This document shows positions 50,936 through 60,540 of a stretch of 64,000 bases of DNA, one piece after another. The stretch is from the NCBI GenBank assembly GCA_003217735.2, contig CP031585.1:4575501-4639500 (forward strand), written 5' to 3'. The notes beneath the pieces were generated by a model that did not search any database, was not told the DNA's origin, and was given only the letters and a program-made list of their open reading frames with translations. Each line of letters begins with the position of its first letter. Position 1 is the first letter of the stretch. The translations under genes were made by a program, and so were the position numbers. The DNA comes from Marinibacterium anthonyi. Lineage in GTDB: Bacteria > Pseudomonadota > Alphaproteobacteria > Rhodobacterales > Rhodobacteraceae.

Positions 50936-51604
50936 ATGCACGACCACTTTCCCCTGCCCGACCTCGCCCGCGCCCTGCTGCCCCATGCCTTCGACACGCA
51001 GGATGGCGCCCATGATACGGCGCACCTGCTGCGGGTCTGGCGCAACGTCGAACGGATCGCCCGCGTGGAAGGTGGCGAAACGCGGATCCTGCTGGCCGCG
51101 ACGCTGCTGCACGATTGCGTCCGGGTCGACAAGGGTTCGCCCGACCGGCCCTTTGCGTCGCGGATGGCGGCGGCCAGGGCGCGCGAGGTCCTGGTGTCGA
51201 TGGGCTGGGACGATGCGGCGGTGTCCCGGGTCTGCCACGCCATCGAGGCGCACAGCTTTTCGGCCGGCATCACGCCCGACAGCCTCGAAGCGAAGATCCT
51301 GCAGGACGGCGACCGGCTGGACGCGATGGGGCATGTGGGTATCGCCCGGTGCATGTACCTGGCCGGGGCGCGCGGAACGTCGATCTGCCACGCCACCGAT
51401 CCGGCGGCGCGGGCGCGGCCGCTGGACGACGGCGCCTATGCGCTGGACCATTTCCGCACAAAGCTGCTGAGGCTGGGCGATGGCATGCAGACGCGGACCG
51501 GCCGGGCGATGGCCAGCGCGCGGGCGGCGACCCTGCGGGACTTCTACGACGGGCTGCTGGCAGAGCTTGGAGCAGAGAGTGGAGCAGATCGGGACGGCGC
51601 GTAG
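50936..51604 (+). CDS. HD-domain phosphohydrolase
   Basis: 222 residues from ATG after CCGGAGAC. The metal-binding residues are His in GAHDTAHLLRVWRN and the HD pair in LLHDCVRVDKG, with a later Asp in LQDGDRLDAMG. Resembles the YedJ-type HD hydrolases. Probably cleaves a nucleotide or other phosphoester. The TAG stop is part of the hairpin repeat that follows. Confidence 0.8.
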   Translation: MHDHFPLPDLARALLPHAFDTQDGAHDTAHLLRVWRNVERIARVEGGETRILLAATLLHDCVRVDKGSPDRPFASRMAAARAREVLVSMGWDDAAVSRVCHAIEAHSFSAGITPDSLEAKILQDGDRLDAMGHVGIARCMYLAGARGTSICHATDPAARARPLDDGAYALDHFRTKLLRLGDGMQTRTGRAMASARAATLRDFYDGLLAELGAESGADRDGA

Positions 51605-51625
51605 GATGGGTCGTTCCGACCCATC
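51601..51625. repeat. GTAGGATGGGT-type hairpin repeat, copy 6
   Basis: GTAGGATGGGTCG, TTC loop, CGACCCATC. It begins inside the last codons of the HD-domain gene and supplies its TAG stop. Confidence 0.85.
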
Positions 51626-51697
51626 TTCGGGGGACGGCCAAAACCTAACGAACGGTAAATCCGTCGCTGCAAACCCTTGATATCATTGAAGGCGAAA

Positions 51698-51719
51698 AAT
51701 GTCCCACGCGTGGGACATT
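51698..51719. repeat. Palindrome TGTCCCACGCGTGGGACA, copy 2 (22 bp)
   Basis: The 18-bp palindrome is extended by AA/TT to 22 bp. It lies eight bases after the rnc stop codon. The stem followed by TTTTTCGCC on the minus strand would also make a reasonable rho-independent terminator for the lepB-rnc operon. Confidence 0.7.
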
Positions 51720-51727
51720 GCCGGGCC

Positions 51728-52408
51728 TCAGCCCTTCAGCCGATCCAGCAGGGCCTTGGCCGCGGCCTGTTCGGCCTGCCGTTTCGACCCGGCCTCGGCC
51801 TTCTCCTCTGTCCCGTCGGCAAGCCGGACCGAGATGGTGAAGCGCGGCGCATGATCCGGGCCCGACCGGGCGATTTCGGTGTAGGACGGCGGCATCTGCC
51901 CCCGCGCCTGCGCCCATTCCTGCAGCGCCGTCTTGGCATCCCGCGCGTCCGATTCGACCCGGCCGACCCGGTCGCCCCACAGCGACAAAACCAGCGCCTG
52001 CGCCGCATCGAACCCGGCATCCACGTAGACCGCCGCGATCAGCGCCTCCAGCGCGTCGGCCAGCAGCGCCTCTTTCCGCCGCCCGCCCGAAAGCATCTCG
52101 GACCGGCCCAGTTTCAGAACGTCCCCCAGCCCGATCTCGCGCGCGACATCGGCACAGGCTTCCTTGCGCACCAGCGCGTTGTATCGCGGCGCCAGCTGGC
52201 CTTCGCGGGCGCCGGTGTCGGCCTGCAGCAGGGCCGTGGCCATGGCCAGGCCCAGCACCCGGTCGCCCAGGAATTCAAGCCGCTGGTTGTCCGGGCGCGT
52301 CGCCGTGGCGATGGAGCCATGGGTCAGCGCCTGGACCAGCAGTTCAGGGTTGGCGAACCGGTGGCCGATCCGCGTCTGGAAGTCGTTCAGGTCAGCAGAG
52401 AGCTTCAC
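51728..52408 (-). CDS. rnc: Ribonuclease III
   Basis: 226 residues. The signature [15 protein letters not shown] lies near residue 42-56. The C-terminal double-stranded RNA-binding domain (about 155-225) ends [18 protein letters not shown]. It processes rRNA precursors and structured mRNAs. It overlaps lepB by four bases (ATGA). Confidence 0.97.
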   Translation of the reverse strand: MKLSADLNDFQTRIGHRFANPELLVQALTHGSIATATRPDNQRLEFLGDRVLGLAMATALLQADTGAREGQLAPRYNALVRKEACADVAREIGLGDVLKLGRSEMLSGGRRKEALLADALEALIAAVYVDAGFDAAQALVLSLWGDRVGRVESDARDAKTALQEWAQARGQMPPSYTEIARSGPDHAPRFTISVRLADGTEEKAEAGSKRQAEQAAAKALLDRLKG

Positions 52409-53241
52409 TCGATCCTCTTGAAGAAGCGGTCCCCGCGCCAGGTCCAGAAATAGAGCATCGAGCGCCCGGCGGAGGAGAACATGATCCGATCGGCCCGGCC
52501 GATGAGGTTTTCATAGGGCACAAAGCCCACACCGCCCGCCGTCTGCGGCACACGGCTGTCGGTGGAATTGTCGCGGTTGTCACCCATGAAGAAGTAATTG
52601 CCTTCGGGCACCGTGTAGATCCCGGTGTTGTCCAGCGACAGGTTCCCGATGTTCAGGATCGGATGCGTGACCCCGTTGGGCAGCGTTTCGATCTGGCGTT
52701 CCTTGATGCATTCGCCGCCATCGCCCACCGGCCCGTTGGCACAGCGCGGGCGCAGGCCCTGGGGCCCCTGCGGTTCCATCAATTCCTCGAAAACGCCGGC
52801 ATCCGCCACCTCGACCGGGTCGCCGTTGATATACAGCAGCCCCTGCCTGACCTGGATCTTGTCACCCGGCAGCCCGATCAGCCGCTTGATGAAGTCCCGC
52901 CCGGTGACCGGGTGGCGAAAGACCACCACGTCGCCGCGCTGGGGTTCGCCGCCGAACAGCCGCTTGTTGGAGCCCTTGGTAAAGCCGCAGATGTCCTCGG
53001 CGTCGATGTCGATGCCAAAGCGCGGGATCACGACCGAAGGACAGGAAGCGTAGGAATAGCCGTAGGCCATCTTGTTGACGAAGAGGAAATCGCCGATCAG
53101 CAGGGTTTCCTTCATGGAGCCGGAAGGGATCCAGAAGGGCTGGAAGAACAGCGTGCGGAAAACGCCGGCGATCAGGAGCGCAAAGACGATGGTCTTTATT
53201 GTCTCGAGAACGGCGTTCCCAGTGGAGGATTTTTCGGCCAT
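52405..53241 (-). CDS. lepB: Signal peptidase I
   Basis: 278 residues. One membrane helix (about 14-33), catalytic Ser42 in [19 protein letters not shown] and Lys119 in [15 protein letters not shown]; the box [14 protein letters not shown] is intact. It removes Sec and Tat signal peptides at the periplasmic face. Order acpS-lepB-rnc is conserved in the group. Confidence 0.97.
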   Translation of the reverse strand: MAEKSSTGNAVLETIKTIVFALLIAGVFRTLFFQPFWIPSGSMKETLLIGDFLFVNKMAYGYSYASCPSVVIPRFGIDIDAEDICGFTKGSNKRLFGGEPQRGDVVVFRHPVTGRDFIKRLIGLPGDKIQVRQGLLYINGDPVEVADAGVFEELMEPQGPQGLRPRCANGPVGDGGECIKERQIETLPNGVTHPILNIGNLSLDNTGIYTVPEGNYFFMGDNRDNSTDSRVPQTAGGVGFVPYENLIGRADRIMFSSAGRSMLYFWTWRGDRFFKRIE

Positions 53242-53283
53242 TTGGCTCTCCGTCAGAGGTCCGGTGCGGGCTTCATGAGGTGG

Positions 53284-53706
53284 CTATCGGCCCGAGTCAA
53301 CCCGCGCCCCCGCGGGGCGGGCCTCGATCACGACGAAGGCCTGCGCCCAGGGGTGATCATCGGTCAAAGTCACGTGAACGATGGCTTCGTGACCATCCGG
53401 CGTCATCGCGTCGAGCCGCGCGCGCGCCCAGCCGGTCAGGTGCATCACCGGCTGACCGGTGTCGAGGTTGCTGACCGACATGTCCTTCCAGGCGATGCCC
53501 ATGCGCAGCCCGGTGCCAAGCGCCTTGGAACAGGCCTCTTTCGCGGCCCAGCGTTTGGCATAGGTGCCGGCGGTGTCGCGGCGGCGGTCGGCCTTCAGCT
53601 GTTCCGTGTCGGTGAAGACGCGGTTGCGGAAGCGGTCGCCGAACCGGTCGAGCGTGGCGGCGATACGGTCGATGTTGGCCAGATCGGTGCCGATGCCGAG
53701 GATCAT
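53284..53706 (-). CDS. acpS: Holo-[acyl-carrier-protein] synthase
   Basis: 140 residues from [20 protein letters not shown]. The metal-binding Asp8 and Glu57 (in [17 protein letters not shown]) are present. It transfers phosphopantetheine to acyl carrier protein. In relatives pdxJ is directly upstream; here a membrane hydrolase gene on the opposite strand intervenes. Confidence 0.95.
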   Translation of the reverse strand: MILGIGTDLANIDRIAATLDRFGDRFRNRVFTDTEQLKADRRRDTAGTYAKRWAAKEACSKALGTGLRMGIAWKDMSVSNLDTGQPVMHLTGWARARLDAMTPDGHEAIVHVTLTDDHPWAQAFVVIEARPAGARVDSGR

Positions 53707-53921
53707 GTGCCGTGCCTTTTCCGGCCGGGCCCGGCCGCCTGGTGGATCGGACGGGACGGCGGCCGCATCGCCCCTGCCCCGAGGTGTTTCATAATTGAGC
53801 TTTGGCAAGGTTTGCGGGATTTGGCAAATGCCCGGTCACATCCGGCGGTTGTCGCATGACATCCGGCTTGATACCTTTTTGCGTGAATTTGTTTCCGACC
53901 TTCACCAAAAGGTAATTTGCC

Positions 53922-55742
53922 ATGGACGACGCAAAAGCGAATTCCGCCCCATTTGTTGCGGTGATCTATTTCCACGGAATGGGAAGTCAGCGGCGGTACG
54001 AGGAAGGCAGCCGGTTACTGGATTCCATCGACAGGAATCTGCAGGACAAATCCTCCTGCGAATCCGACGCAAGGCTGAAGGACATCGGCCCCCGGCACGA
54101 GGCCGGCCGGACGCCGGACGATCCCGATGTCACGTACCTTGGCGCCACCTACGTGAAGGCCGGCCAGCCCGACCGGGAGATCCGCATCTACGAGGCCTAC
54201 TGGGCGCCGATCATGGCCGACACAAGCTCGGCCGGGGCGGTTGCGTTGTGGATCGTCAGGCAGGTGCGGCGCCCCTTCGCGTCGTTCTTCAGCAACTGGA
54301 TGGAATTCCGCCGCCTGCGCCGGTCGATGCTGGCCGAGCTGCTGGACAGGGAAGGCGGACCCAAAACGGTCAACGAGGACGATTACGAGGCCCTGTGCCA
54401 GGCCTACGCCGATTTCGGCGACGGCAGGACCGTGGCACCAAAGGGGGGCCAGAGCTTTGCCTGTTTCACGACATTCCTGGAAGATCGGCTTTGCAACAGC
54501 ACCGACGAGCAGCGGCGGGTGCTGGCCCTGGCGCGGAAATGGCGGCGCCATTTCCTGAGGAGAGAGGTGGGGAACCTGCTGTTCCTGCTGACCATCCTGC
54601 TGGCGATCCTGACCTCGCTGGCGGCCTGCATCTGGGGCGCGATGATGGTGGTGGACTGGATCGGCCAGTTCGTGGCGTCGAACCTGCCGCAAGCGCAGGA
54701 CAACGCGGGCGGGGCGGTGGATGGTGCAAGCACCGCCGGCATGGCAGTGACGGGCGGGAACGCCGCAAATTTCCGGGTCAGGCTCTCCGAGTACCTGAAC
54801 GCGCTGGATTTCTGGAGCATCGCGACGCCGGCCGTCGGGATCCTCATGGCGCTGGGGGTCCGCAAGTTCCTGACCGACTACATGGGCGACGTCGAAGCGT
54901 GGTCGACCTATCAGGAGACAGACACCAAATACCTCAAGCGCAAGAAGGTGATCGCACTGGGATCGAAGGTGGTGGCCCATGTGCTGGGCCATGACAGGTG
55001 CGAGCGCGCGGTGGTGGTCAGCCACAGCCTGGGCACCAGCGTGGCGCTGGACACACTGCTGGCGATGGTCAACACGAACCGGGTAACGAACCCGACGGAC
55101 CCGATATCCGGACCCGTGGACCTGAGCAGGATCCGGCATTTCGTGACCGCCGGCTGCCCGGTCGACAAGATCAACTACTTTTTCGAAACCTACCGGTCGG
55201 GATCGCGGAACTATACCCGCGTGGTCGAAGGGCTGCGCGGCGATATCGGCACCGAACCGTTCAGCCGGGCCGGGACAGCGCATGTGAACTGGGTCAACTT
55301 CTGGGACAGGGGCGATATCATCAGCGGGCCGATCCAATCGGCGGTGGCGGCGCGCACGCTGAAGCGCAGGGTCGACAACGTTCATGTGGCCGGGATGAAA
55401 TTCCCCAACCCGGGCGGATCCCATACCGGCTATTTCAGGGACAAGACGATCGTTTCGACCCTGTGCGGGATGATCTTCGACGACGCCTATGACAGCACTG
55501 ACGAGGACCTGCGCAAGGACGAGGGTGTGCGATACAGCAATTGGATCTATCTGTTTGCCGCCACCCTTCCCTGGCTGGCGGCGCTGTACATCGTCCTGTC
55601 CTTTTTCGGCCTGGCGGATGGCTTTGGCAAACCCATCCTTGTCGTTTTCACGGTCTCTGTCGGCCTGCTGGTGGCAATCAACCTCGTCCTGCTGGTGAAA
55701 TGGCTGCTTGGTCGCTACGACGGCCGGCGCAACCCGATCTGA
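53922..55742 (+). CDS. Membrane-bound alpha/beta-hydrolase-like protein of unknown function
   Basis: 606 residues. An N-terminal HGMGSQ loop (18-23) follows a hydrophobic strand; four likely membrane helices lie at about 217-240, 298-313, 541-562 and 571-595. Between helices 2 and 3 is a hydrolase core with nucleophile elbow VVVSHSLGTSVALDTL (Ser369), a possible Asp in NFWDRGDIISG (462 or 465) and His501 in GGSHTGYF. The triad and HGxG loop suggest a serine esterase or lipase held at the inner membrane. I do not recognise a named family. It is a single plus-strand gene placed between acpS and pdxJ, with an AT-rich upstream region, consistent with insertion. Confidence 0.7.
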   Translation: MDDAKANSAPFVAVIYFHGMGSQRRYEEGSRLLDSIDRNLQDKSSCESDARLKDIGPRHEAGRTPDDPDVTYLGATYVKAGQPDREIRIYEAYWAPIMADTSSAGAVALWIVRQVRRPFASFFSNWMEFRRLRRSMLAELLDREGGPKTVNEDDYEALCQAYADFGDGRTVAPKGGQSFACFTTFLEDRLCNSTDEQRRVLALARKWRRHFLRREVGNLLFLLTILLAILTSLAACIWGAMMVVDWIGQFVASNLPQAQDNAGGAVDGASTAGMAVTGGNAANFRVRLSEYLNALDFWSIATPAVGILMALGVRKFLTDYMGDVEAWSTYQETDTKYLKRKKVIALGSKVVAHVLGHDRCERAVVVSHSLGTSVALDTLLAMVNTNRVTNPTDPISGPVDLSRIRHFVTAGCPVDKINYFFETYRSGSRNYTRVVEGLRGDIGTEPFSRAGTAHVNWVNFWDRGDIISGPIQSAVAARTLKRRVDNVHVAGMKFPNPGGSHTGYFRDKTIVSTLCGMIFDDAYDSTDEDLRKDEGVRYSNWIYLFAATLPWLAALYIVLSFFGLADGFGKPILVVFTVSVGLLVAINLVLLVKWLLGRYDGRRNPI

Positions 55743-55745
55743 CCC

Positions 55746-56495
55746 TTACGCGCGGGCCTCGTCCATCAGGCCGCGCATCTGGCGGATCGCCGGTTCCAGG
55801 CCCAGAAAGATCGCCTCGCCGATCAGGAAATGGCCGATGTTCAGCTCGGCAACCTCGGGAAAGGCGGCCACGGGTTTGACCGTGTCGTAGGTCAGGCCAT
55901 GGCCGGCGTGAACCTCAAGGCCCAGGGAATGGGCAAAGGCTGACATCTCGCGCAAGGACGCCAGTTCGCGGTCGCGAACGTCCAAGCGGCCTTCGGCGTG
56001 GGCGTCGCAATAGGCGCCGGTGTGCAGTTCGATCACCTGGGCGCCGATGCGGTGCGCGGCTTCGATCTGGCGCTGGTCGGCGGCGATGAAGATCGACACC
56101 CGGCAACCGGCTTCGCGCAGCGGCGCGATGAAATGGGCCAGGCGGTTTTCCTCGCGCGCGACTTCCAGGCCGCCTTCGGTTGTCCGTTCCTCGCGCTTTT
56201 CAGGCACGATGCAGACCGCGTGGGGCTTGTGGCGCAGGGCAATGGCCTGCATTTCCGCCGTGGCGGCCATTTCGAAGTTCAGCGGCACGGTCAGGATTTC
56301 GGCGAGGCCTTCGATATCGGCGTCCGAGATATGGCGCCGGTCCTCGCGCAGGTGGGCGGTGATGCCGTCGGCGCCGGCGGCTTCGGCGATGCGGGCCGCG
56401 CGCAGCGGGTCGGGATAGGCCCCGCCCCGGGCGTTGCGCACGGTGGCCACGTGATCGATGTTCACGCCAAGGCGCAAAGGACCGGTGGGGGACAT
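55746..56495 (-). CDS. pdxJ: Pyridoxine 5'-phosphate synthase
   Basis: 249 residues. [36 protein letters not shown] and [11 protein letters not shown] are the conserved active-site segments. It forms pyridoxine 5'-phosphate in the DXP-dependent vitamin B6 pathway. Its stop codon is three bases from the end of the convergent hydrolase gene. Confidence 0.97.
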   Translation of the reverse strand: MSPTGPLRLGVNIDHVATVRNARGGAYPDPLRAARIAEAAGADGITAHLREDRRHISDADIEGLAEILTVPLNFEMAATAEMQAIALRHKPHAVCIVPEKREERTTEGGLEVAREENRLAHFIAPLREAGCRVSIFIAADQRQIEAAHRIGAQVIELHTGAYCDAHAEGRLDVRDRELASLREMSAFAHSLGLEVHAGHGLTYDTVKPVAAFPEVAELNIGHFLIGEAIFLGLEPAIRQMRGLMDEARA

Positions 56496-56526
56496 GTCAT
56501 TCTCCTGACGTCATGATGCGGGGTTT

Positions 56527-57192
56527 CTAGCGCGCATCCGGGCGCGCGTCAGCCGCCCTTTCCTGCGCCTTGGCGGCGTTGGCCTTGATGCTGTCGAACT
56601 TCTTGCGGATCTTCGACGCGCGGTGGTTCTGATAGGCGCGGATCACCGGCACCGAAAGGTAATAGCAGACCGTGGCGCAGATGATGCCCGGAAGGATCCC
56701 ACCGATCAGGTAGGGCAGAAAGACCTCGTGGTAGAACACTGCAAGCCCGCGCCAGTCGGCATGGGCATCGGTGAAAAGCGCGAAGAAATTGTGATACAGG
56801 TCGCCCCAGGCATCGACGAACTTGCCGGCGAAGGACCGGCCGGTGTCGAACCGCGACCGGCTGCCCAGCAGGAAATGCCCCGTCTCGATCGACACGACGC
56901 CGATGGGCACATAGGTCAGCGGGTTGCCGAAGAAGGTCCCCGTCAGGGCGGCCAGGATGTTGGCGTTCATCAGCCGGGCCAGCAGGGCGGCGATGATGAA
57001 GTGCAGACCGTAAAAGGGCGTGAAGGCCGTAAAGACGCCCACCCAGATGCCGCGGGCGATCCGTTCGGGTTTGTCCGGCAGACGCCGGACGCGGTGCTTG
57101 ACGTACTGGAAAGCCCGGCCCCAGCCGCCACGCGGATAGACCATATGGGCCGCCTGTTGCAGCACCCCTCGTCTTTCTCGTCGTTTGAACAC
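56527..57192 (-). CDS. DUF2062 membrane protein
   Basis: 221 residues with three or four membrane helices. VFTAFTPFYGLHFIIAALLA and TGTFFGNPLTYVPIGVVSIE match DUF2062. A basic C-terminal tail is rich in Lys and Arg. Function unknown; conserved between rel and pdxJ in this bacterial group. Confidence 0.88.
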   Translation of the reverse strand: MFKRRERRGVLQQAAHMVYPRGGWGRAFQYVKHRVRRLPDKPERIARGIWVGVFTAFTPFYGLHFIIAALLARLMNANILAALTGTFFGNPLTYVPIGVVSIETGHFLLGSRSRFDTGRSFAGKFVDAWGDLYHNFFALFTDAHADWRGLAVFYHEVFLPYLIGGILPGIICATVCYYLSVPVIRAYQNHRASKIRKKFDSIKANAAKAQERAADARPDAR

Positions 57193-57225
57193 GACGCAGC
57201 CATCCCTTCCTGCGTTATCAGGGCG

Positions 57226-59358
57226 TCAGCGCACCGCCGGATCCGGTCGCGCAGGTTCACGAAACCGGGCCACCGAAGCCACATCGCTTTCCGCCTCTAA
57301 CATCAGCATCAGCGAGTGCAATTGTTCGATGTCACGCAGCTCTACATGAACGAGTAATCGGTAAAAATCTGGTTTTCGATCAACAAAGTTCAGATCGGAG
57401 ATATTGGCCTTCTTCTCTCCGATCAATGTGCAGATTCGTCCCAGTACGCCTGCATCGTTACCGATCGTGACTTCAAGGGTACTCTCGTAGACCGCGGGGT
57501 GGGTGCCGGCCTGCCAGTGAAGGTCGACCCAGCGGTCTGGCTGGTCTTCGAAATCCGACAGCTTTTCGCAATCGATGGCGTGCACGACCACGCCTTTTCC
57601 ACGCGAAGTGATGCCCACAATGCGTTCGCCGGGCAACGGCTGGCAGCAGGGCGCGCGGTCAAAGCTTTGCCCCGGCTCAAGCCCGATGACCGCGCGGCGC
57701 GGTTCGATCTGGTCCGTCTCCTTCGACGTCAGTTCGGGATAGACCGCCTGCACAACTTCGTGAGTGGTCAGTTCGGCGCTGCCCAAACGGGCAAGCAGCG
57801 TCTGGCGGTCGCCCAGCCTCAGGTGGCGGGCGGCGGTATCCAGCGTCTTGTCGGTGGATTTGCGGCCCACGTGTTCAAAGGCGGACCGCGCCAGTTCGCG
57901 GCCCAGCCGGATGAACCGTTCGCGGTCAGCCTCGCGCAGGGCGCGCCGGATCGCGGTGCGGGCCTTGCCGGTGGTGGCGATGTCCAGCCACGACGCCTGG
58001 GGCGTCTGACCCTCGGCGGTGATGATCTCGCAGCTTTGACCGTTCTTGAGGCGGGTCCACAGGGGCACGCGGATGCCGTCGACCTTGGCGCCGACGCAGG
58101 CCGACCCGATCCGGGTGTGGATCGCATAGGCATAGTCGATCGGCGTCGCACCCCGGGGCAGTTTGACCACGTCGCCCTTGGGCGTGAAGCAGAAGACCTG
58201 GTCGGAATACATTTCCAGCTTCACGGCTTCCATGAATTCGTCGTGGTCTTCTTCCGCGTCGAATTGTTCGGTCAGCTGCGAGATCCACTTGGCGGGATCG
58301 ACCGCGAACGGGTTTTCCGACCGCACGCCGTCCCGGTAGGACCAGTGCGCGGCGACGCCGGTTTCGGCCACGTCGTGCATCTGGCGGGTGCGGATCTGGA
58401 CCTCGACCCGCTTGCCGTCGCGCCCCGACACGGTGGTGTGGATCGACCGGTAGCCGTTGGATTTCGGCTGGCTGATGTAGTCCTTGAACCGCCCCGGCAC
58501 CGATTTCCAGCGGGTGTGGATGGCGCCAAGCGCGCGGTAGCAGTCTTCGTCGGCGGTTGTGATCACGCGAAAGCCGTAGATGTCGGAGAGGCGGGAAAAG
58601 CCCTGCTTCTTCTCCTCCATCTTGCGCCAGATCGAATAGGGTTTCTTGGCCCGGCCGAACACCTCGGCCTCGATCCCCATCTTGTCCAGTTCATGGCGCA
58701 TGTCGCCGGTGATGCGGTGGATCACGTCACCGGTTTCGCGCTGCAGCATGATGAAGCGGCGGATGATCGACTGGCGCCCTTCGGGGTTGATCACGCGGAA
58801 CGCCAGGTCTTCGAGTTCCTCGCGCATCCACTGCATGCCCATGCGCCCGGCCAGCGGCGCATAGATATCCATCGTCTCGCGCGCCTTCTGCATCTGCTTT
58901 TCCGGGCGCATCGCCTTGATGGTGCGCATGTTGTGCAGACGGTCGGCGAGTTTCACAAGGATCACCCGCAGGTCCTTGGACATCGCCATCAGCAGCTTGC
59001 GGAAGTTTTCCGCCTGCTTGGTTTCCCGGCTGGACAGCTGAAGGTTGGTCAGTTTCGTGACACCGTCGACCAGCATCGCGACCTCGGGGCCGAACCGGGT
59101 CGACACCTCCTTGTAGGAGGCCTTGGTGTCTTCGATCGTGTCATGCAGGAGCGCGGTGATGATCGTGGCGTCATCCAGCCGCTGTTCGGTCAAGATGGCG
59201 GCGACGGCCACGGGGTGGGTGAAATAGGGTTCACCGGACTGGCGAAGCTGGCCGTCGTGCATGTCCTTGCCAAAGGCGTAGGCCTCGGCAATCAGGTCGG
59301 CATTGGTCTTTGGGTTATAGTTGCGGACCAGTGCAATCAGATCGTCTGCCGCAATCAT
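57226..59358 (-). CDS. Bifunctional (p)ppGpp synthetase/hydrolase (Rel/SpoT)
   Basis: 710 residues. The HD hydrolase domain has His48, His72-Asp73 and Glu76-Asp77 intact (LLHDTIEDTKASYKE). The synthetase domain contains QPKSNGYRSIHTTVSGRDG and VQIRTRQMHDVAE. TGS (about 390-450) and a C-terminal ACT domain follow. It is the single long Rel of alphaproteobacteria, sensing stalled ribosomes (L11 encoded at 10.5 kb). Downstream of rpoZ. Confidence 0.97.
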   Translation of the reverse strand: MIAADDLIALVRNYNPKTNADLIAEAYAFGKDMHDGQLRQSGEPYFTHPVAVAAILTEQRLDDATIITALLHDTIEDTKASYKEVSTRFGPEVAMLVDGVTKLTNLQLSSRETKQAENFRKLLMAMSKDLRVILVKLADRLHNMRTIKAMRPEKQMQKARETMDIYAPLAGRMGMQWMREELEDLAFRVINPEGRQSIIRRFIMLQRETGDVIHRITGDMRHELDKMGIEAEVFGRAKKPYSIWRKMEEKKQGFSRLSDIYGFRVITTADEDCYRALGAIHTRWKSVPGRFKDYISQPKSNGYRSIHTTVSGRDGKRVEVQIRTRQMHDVAETGVAAHWSYRDGVRSENPFAVDPAKWISQLTEQFDAEEDHDEFMEAVKLEMYSDQVFCFTPKGDVVKLPRGATPIDYAYAIHTRIGSACVGAKVDGIRVPLWTRLKNGQSCEIITAEGQTPQASWLDIATTGKARTAIRRALREADRERFIRLGRELARSAFEHVGRKSTDKTLDTAARHLRLGDRQTLLARLGSAELTTHEVVQAVYPELTSKETDQIEPRRAVIGLEPGQSFDRAPCCQPLPGERIVGITSRGKGVVVHAIDCEKLSDFEDQPDRWVDLHWQAGTHPAVYESTLEVTIGNDAGVLGRICTLIGEKKANISDLNFVDRKPDFYRLLVHVELRDIEQLHSLMLMLEAESDVASVARFREPARPDPAVR

Positions 59359-59397
59359 CTGGTCCGCATGCCTCGTCGGGGCCTTGATCGGGCTGGA

Positions 59398-59751
59398 TCA
59401 GCCCTGGCCCTGCGCCTCCATCAGAGCCCGAAGCAGTTTTTCTTCGGACATGTCGTCGTCGGCGGGCTTGTCGGGCTCGGCCCCCATGAGAAGCGCCATT
59501 GCGTCTTCTTCGGGCTCGTCGACCTCGATCTGGTTCTGGTTCGATTCGATCAGACGCTCGCGCAGTTCGTCAGCGCTTTGCGTCTCTTCGGCGATCTCGC
59601 GCAGGGCGACGATCGGGTTCTTGTCGTTGTCACGGTCCACGGTGATAGGCGCGCCTGCAGCCACTTCGCGCGCGCGATGCGCGGCGAGCAGCACGAGCTC
59701 GAACCTGTTGGGAACCTTGTCAACGCAATCTTCAACCGTCACGCGGGCCAT
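59398..59751 (-). CDS. rpoZ: RNA polymerase omega subunit
   Basis: 117 residues: [40 protein letters not shown] and [14 protein letters not shown] are the conserved core; the acidic C-terminal tail is typical of alphaproteobacteria. Omega helps assemble beta'. A strong promoter lies 43 bases upstream. First gene of the rpoZ-rel-DUF2062-pdxJ run. Confidence 0.96.
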   Translation of the reverse strand: MARVTVEDCVDKVPNRFELVLLAAHRAREVAAGAPITVDRDNDKNPIVALREIAEETQSADELRERLIESNQNQIEVDEPEEDAMALLMGAEPDKPADDDMSEEKLLRALMEAQGQG

Positions 59752-59793
59752 GAGAGTACTCCAGTACTGATGATATCGGGGCCGGAAATGGCA

Positions 59794-59822
59794 TAGCTAA
59801 ACGGGAATCTATCGCTTGACAA
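59794..59822 (-). promoter_or_regulatory. Probable rpoZ-rel operon promoter
   Basis: Minus-strand TTGTCA (59817-59822) and TAGCTA (59794-59799) with a 17-bp spacer, 43 bases upstream of the rpoZ start codon. It begins inside the 3' flank of folK. Confidence 0.75.
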
Positions 59823-59835
59823 GCGGTGTTTTGCC

Positions 59836-60405
59836 TTAAAGCGGCACCACGGCCGCCCGGTCCGCAAGCGGCAGTTCGGCGGCCATCTGCACCGCGGTCT
59901 TGCCCAGGACAGGGTGGCGCCAATCCGGCGCGATATCGCACAGCGGCACCAGCACAAAGGCCCTGTCCTGCATCCGCGGATGCGGCAGGATCAGGCGGTC
60001 GGGGGCGGCAAGTTGCTGATCTTTCGGGGCAAGCGTCATCCAGGCGCGCCAGCCGTCCAGGTCGGGCCGCACCAGCGTGTCATATGCCGCAAGGTCCAGA
60101 TCCAGCGTGCGCTGGCCCCAGCGGGTCTTGCGGTTGCGTCCATAGCGGCCTTCGATGTCGTGCAAACCGGCCAGCACCTCTTCGGGCGCAAGCCCGGTGC
60201 GCCCGATCAGCGCGGCGTTCACATAATCGGGACCGGCGCCGGCCGGAAAACAGGGCGTCGAAAAAAACCGGCTGACACCGGTGACGCGAATTCCGATTCG
60301 GCTTATGTCACGTGACGCACTGCGAAGGGTTTCGGCAGGCGGGCCGGCACGTGACGGCAGGTTTGCTCCGAGGCAGATGATAAGGCTTGACCCTAGGTCG
60401 GTCAT
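59836..60405 (-). CDS. folK: 2-amino-4-hydroxy-6-hydroxymethyldihydropteridine pyrophosphokinase
   Basis: 189 residues from MTDLGSSLIICLGANLPSRA; a GTG three codons upstream is also open. The Mg-binding segment WGQRTLDLDLAAYD and the LPHPRMQDRAFVLVPL motif are conserved. It pyrophosphorylates the pterin precursor in folate synthesis. It lies immediately upstream of the rpoZ promoter and is divergent from the NYN gene. Confidence 0.95.
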   Translation of the reverse strand: MTDLGSSLIICLGANLPSRAGPPAETLRSASRDISRIGIRVTGVSRFFSTPCFPAGAGPDYVNAALIGRTGLAPEEVLAGLHDIEGRYGRNRKTRWGQRTLDLDLAAYDTLVRPDLDGWRAWMTLAPKDQQLAAPDRLILPHPRMQDRAFVLVPLCDIAPDWRHPVLGKTAVQMAAELPLADRAAVVPL

Positions 60406-60540
60406 GATTTTCACTATTTCGCAGGGTACTCAGGGTTGCTCACCCTAATTGAGCCTCTATTTTTGGGACAGCCGTCTCGCCGGAATGTGGCGTCCACTCA
60501 TTGGATTTTTAGGCGAACGTGCGACCGGAAGGACATATTG

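Noticed and set aside
57499-59796. 765-codon plus-strand frame antisense to rel and rpoZ
   Set aside because: Shadow of the conserved Rel protein; no ribosome binding site or domain.
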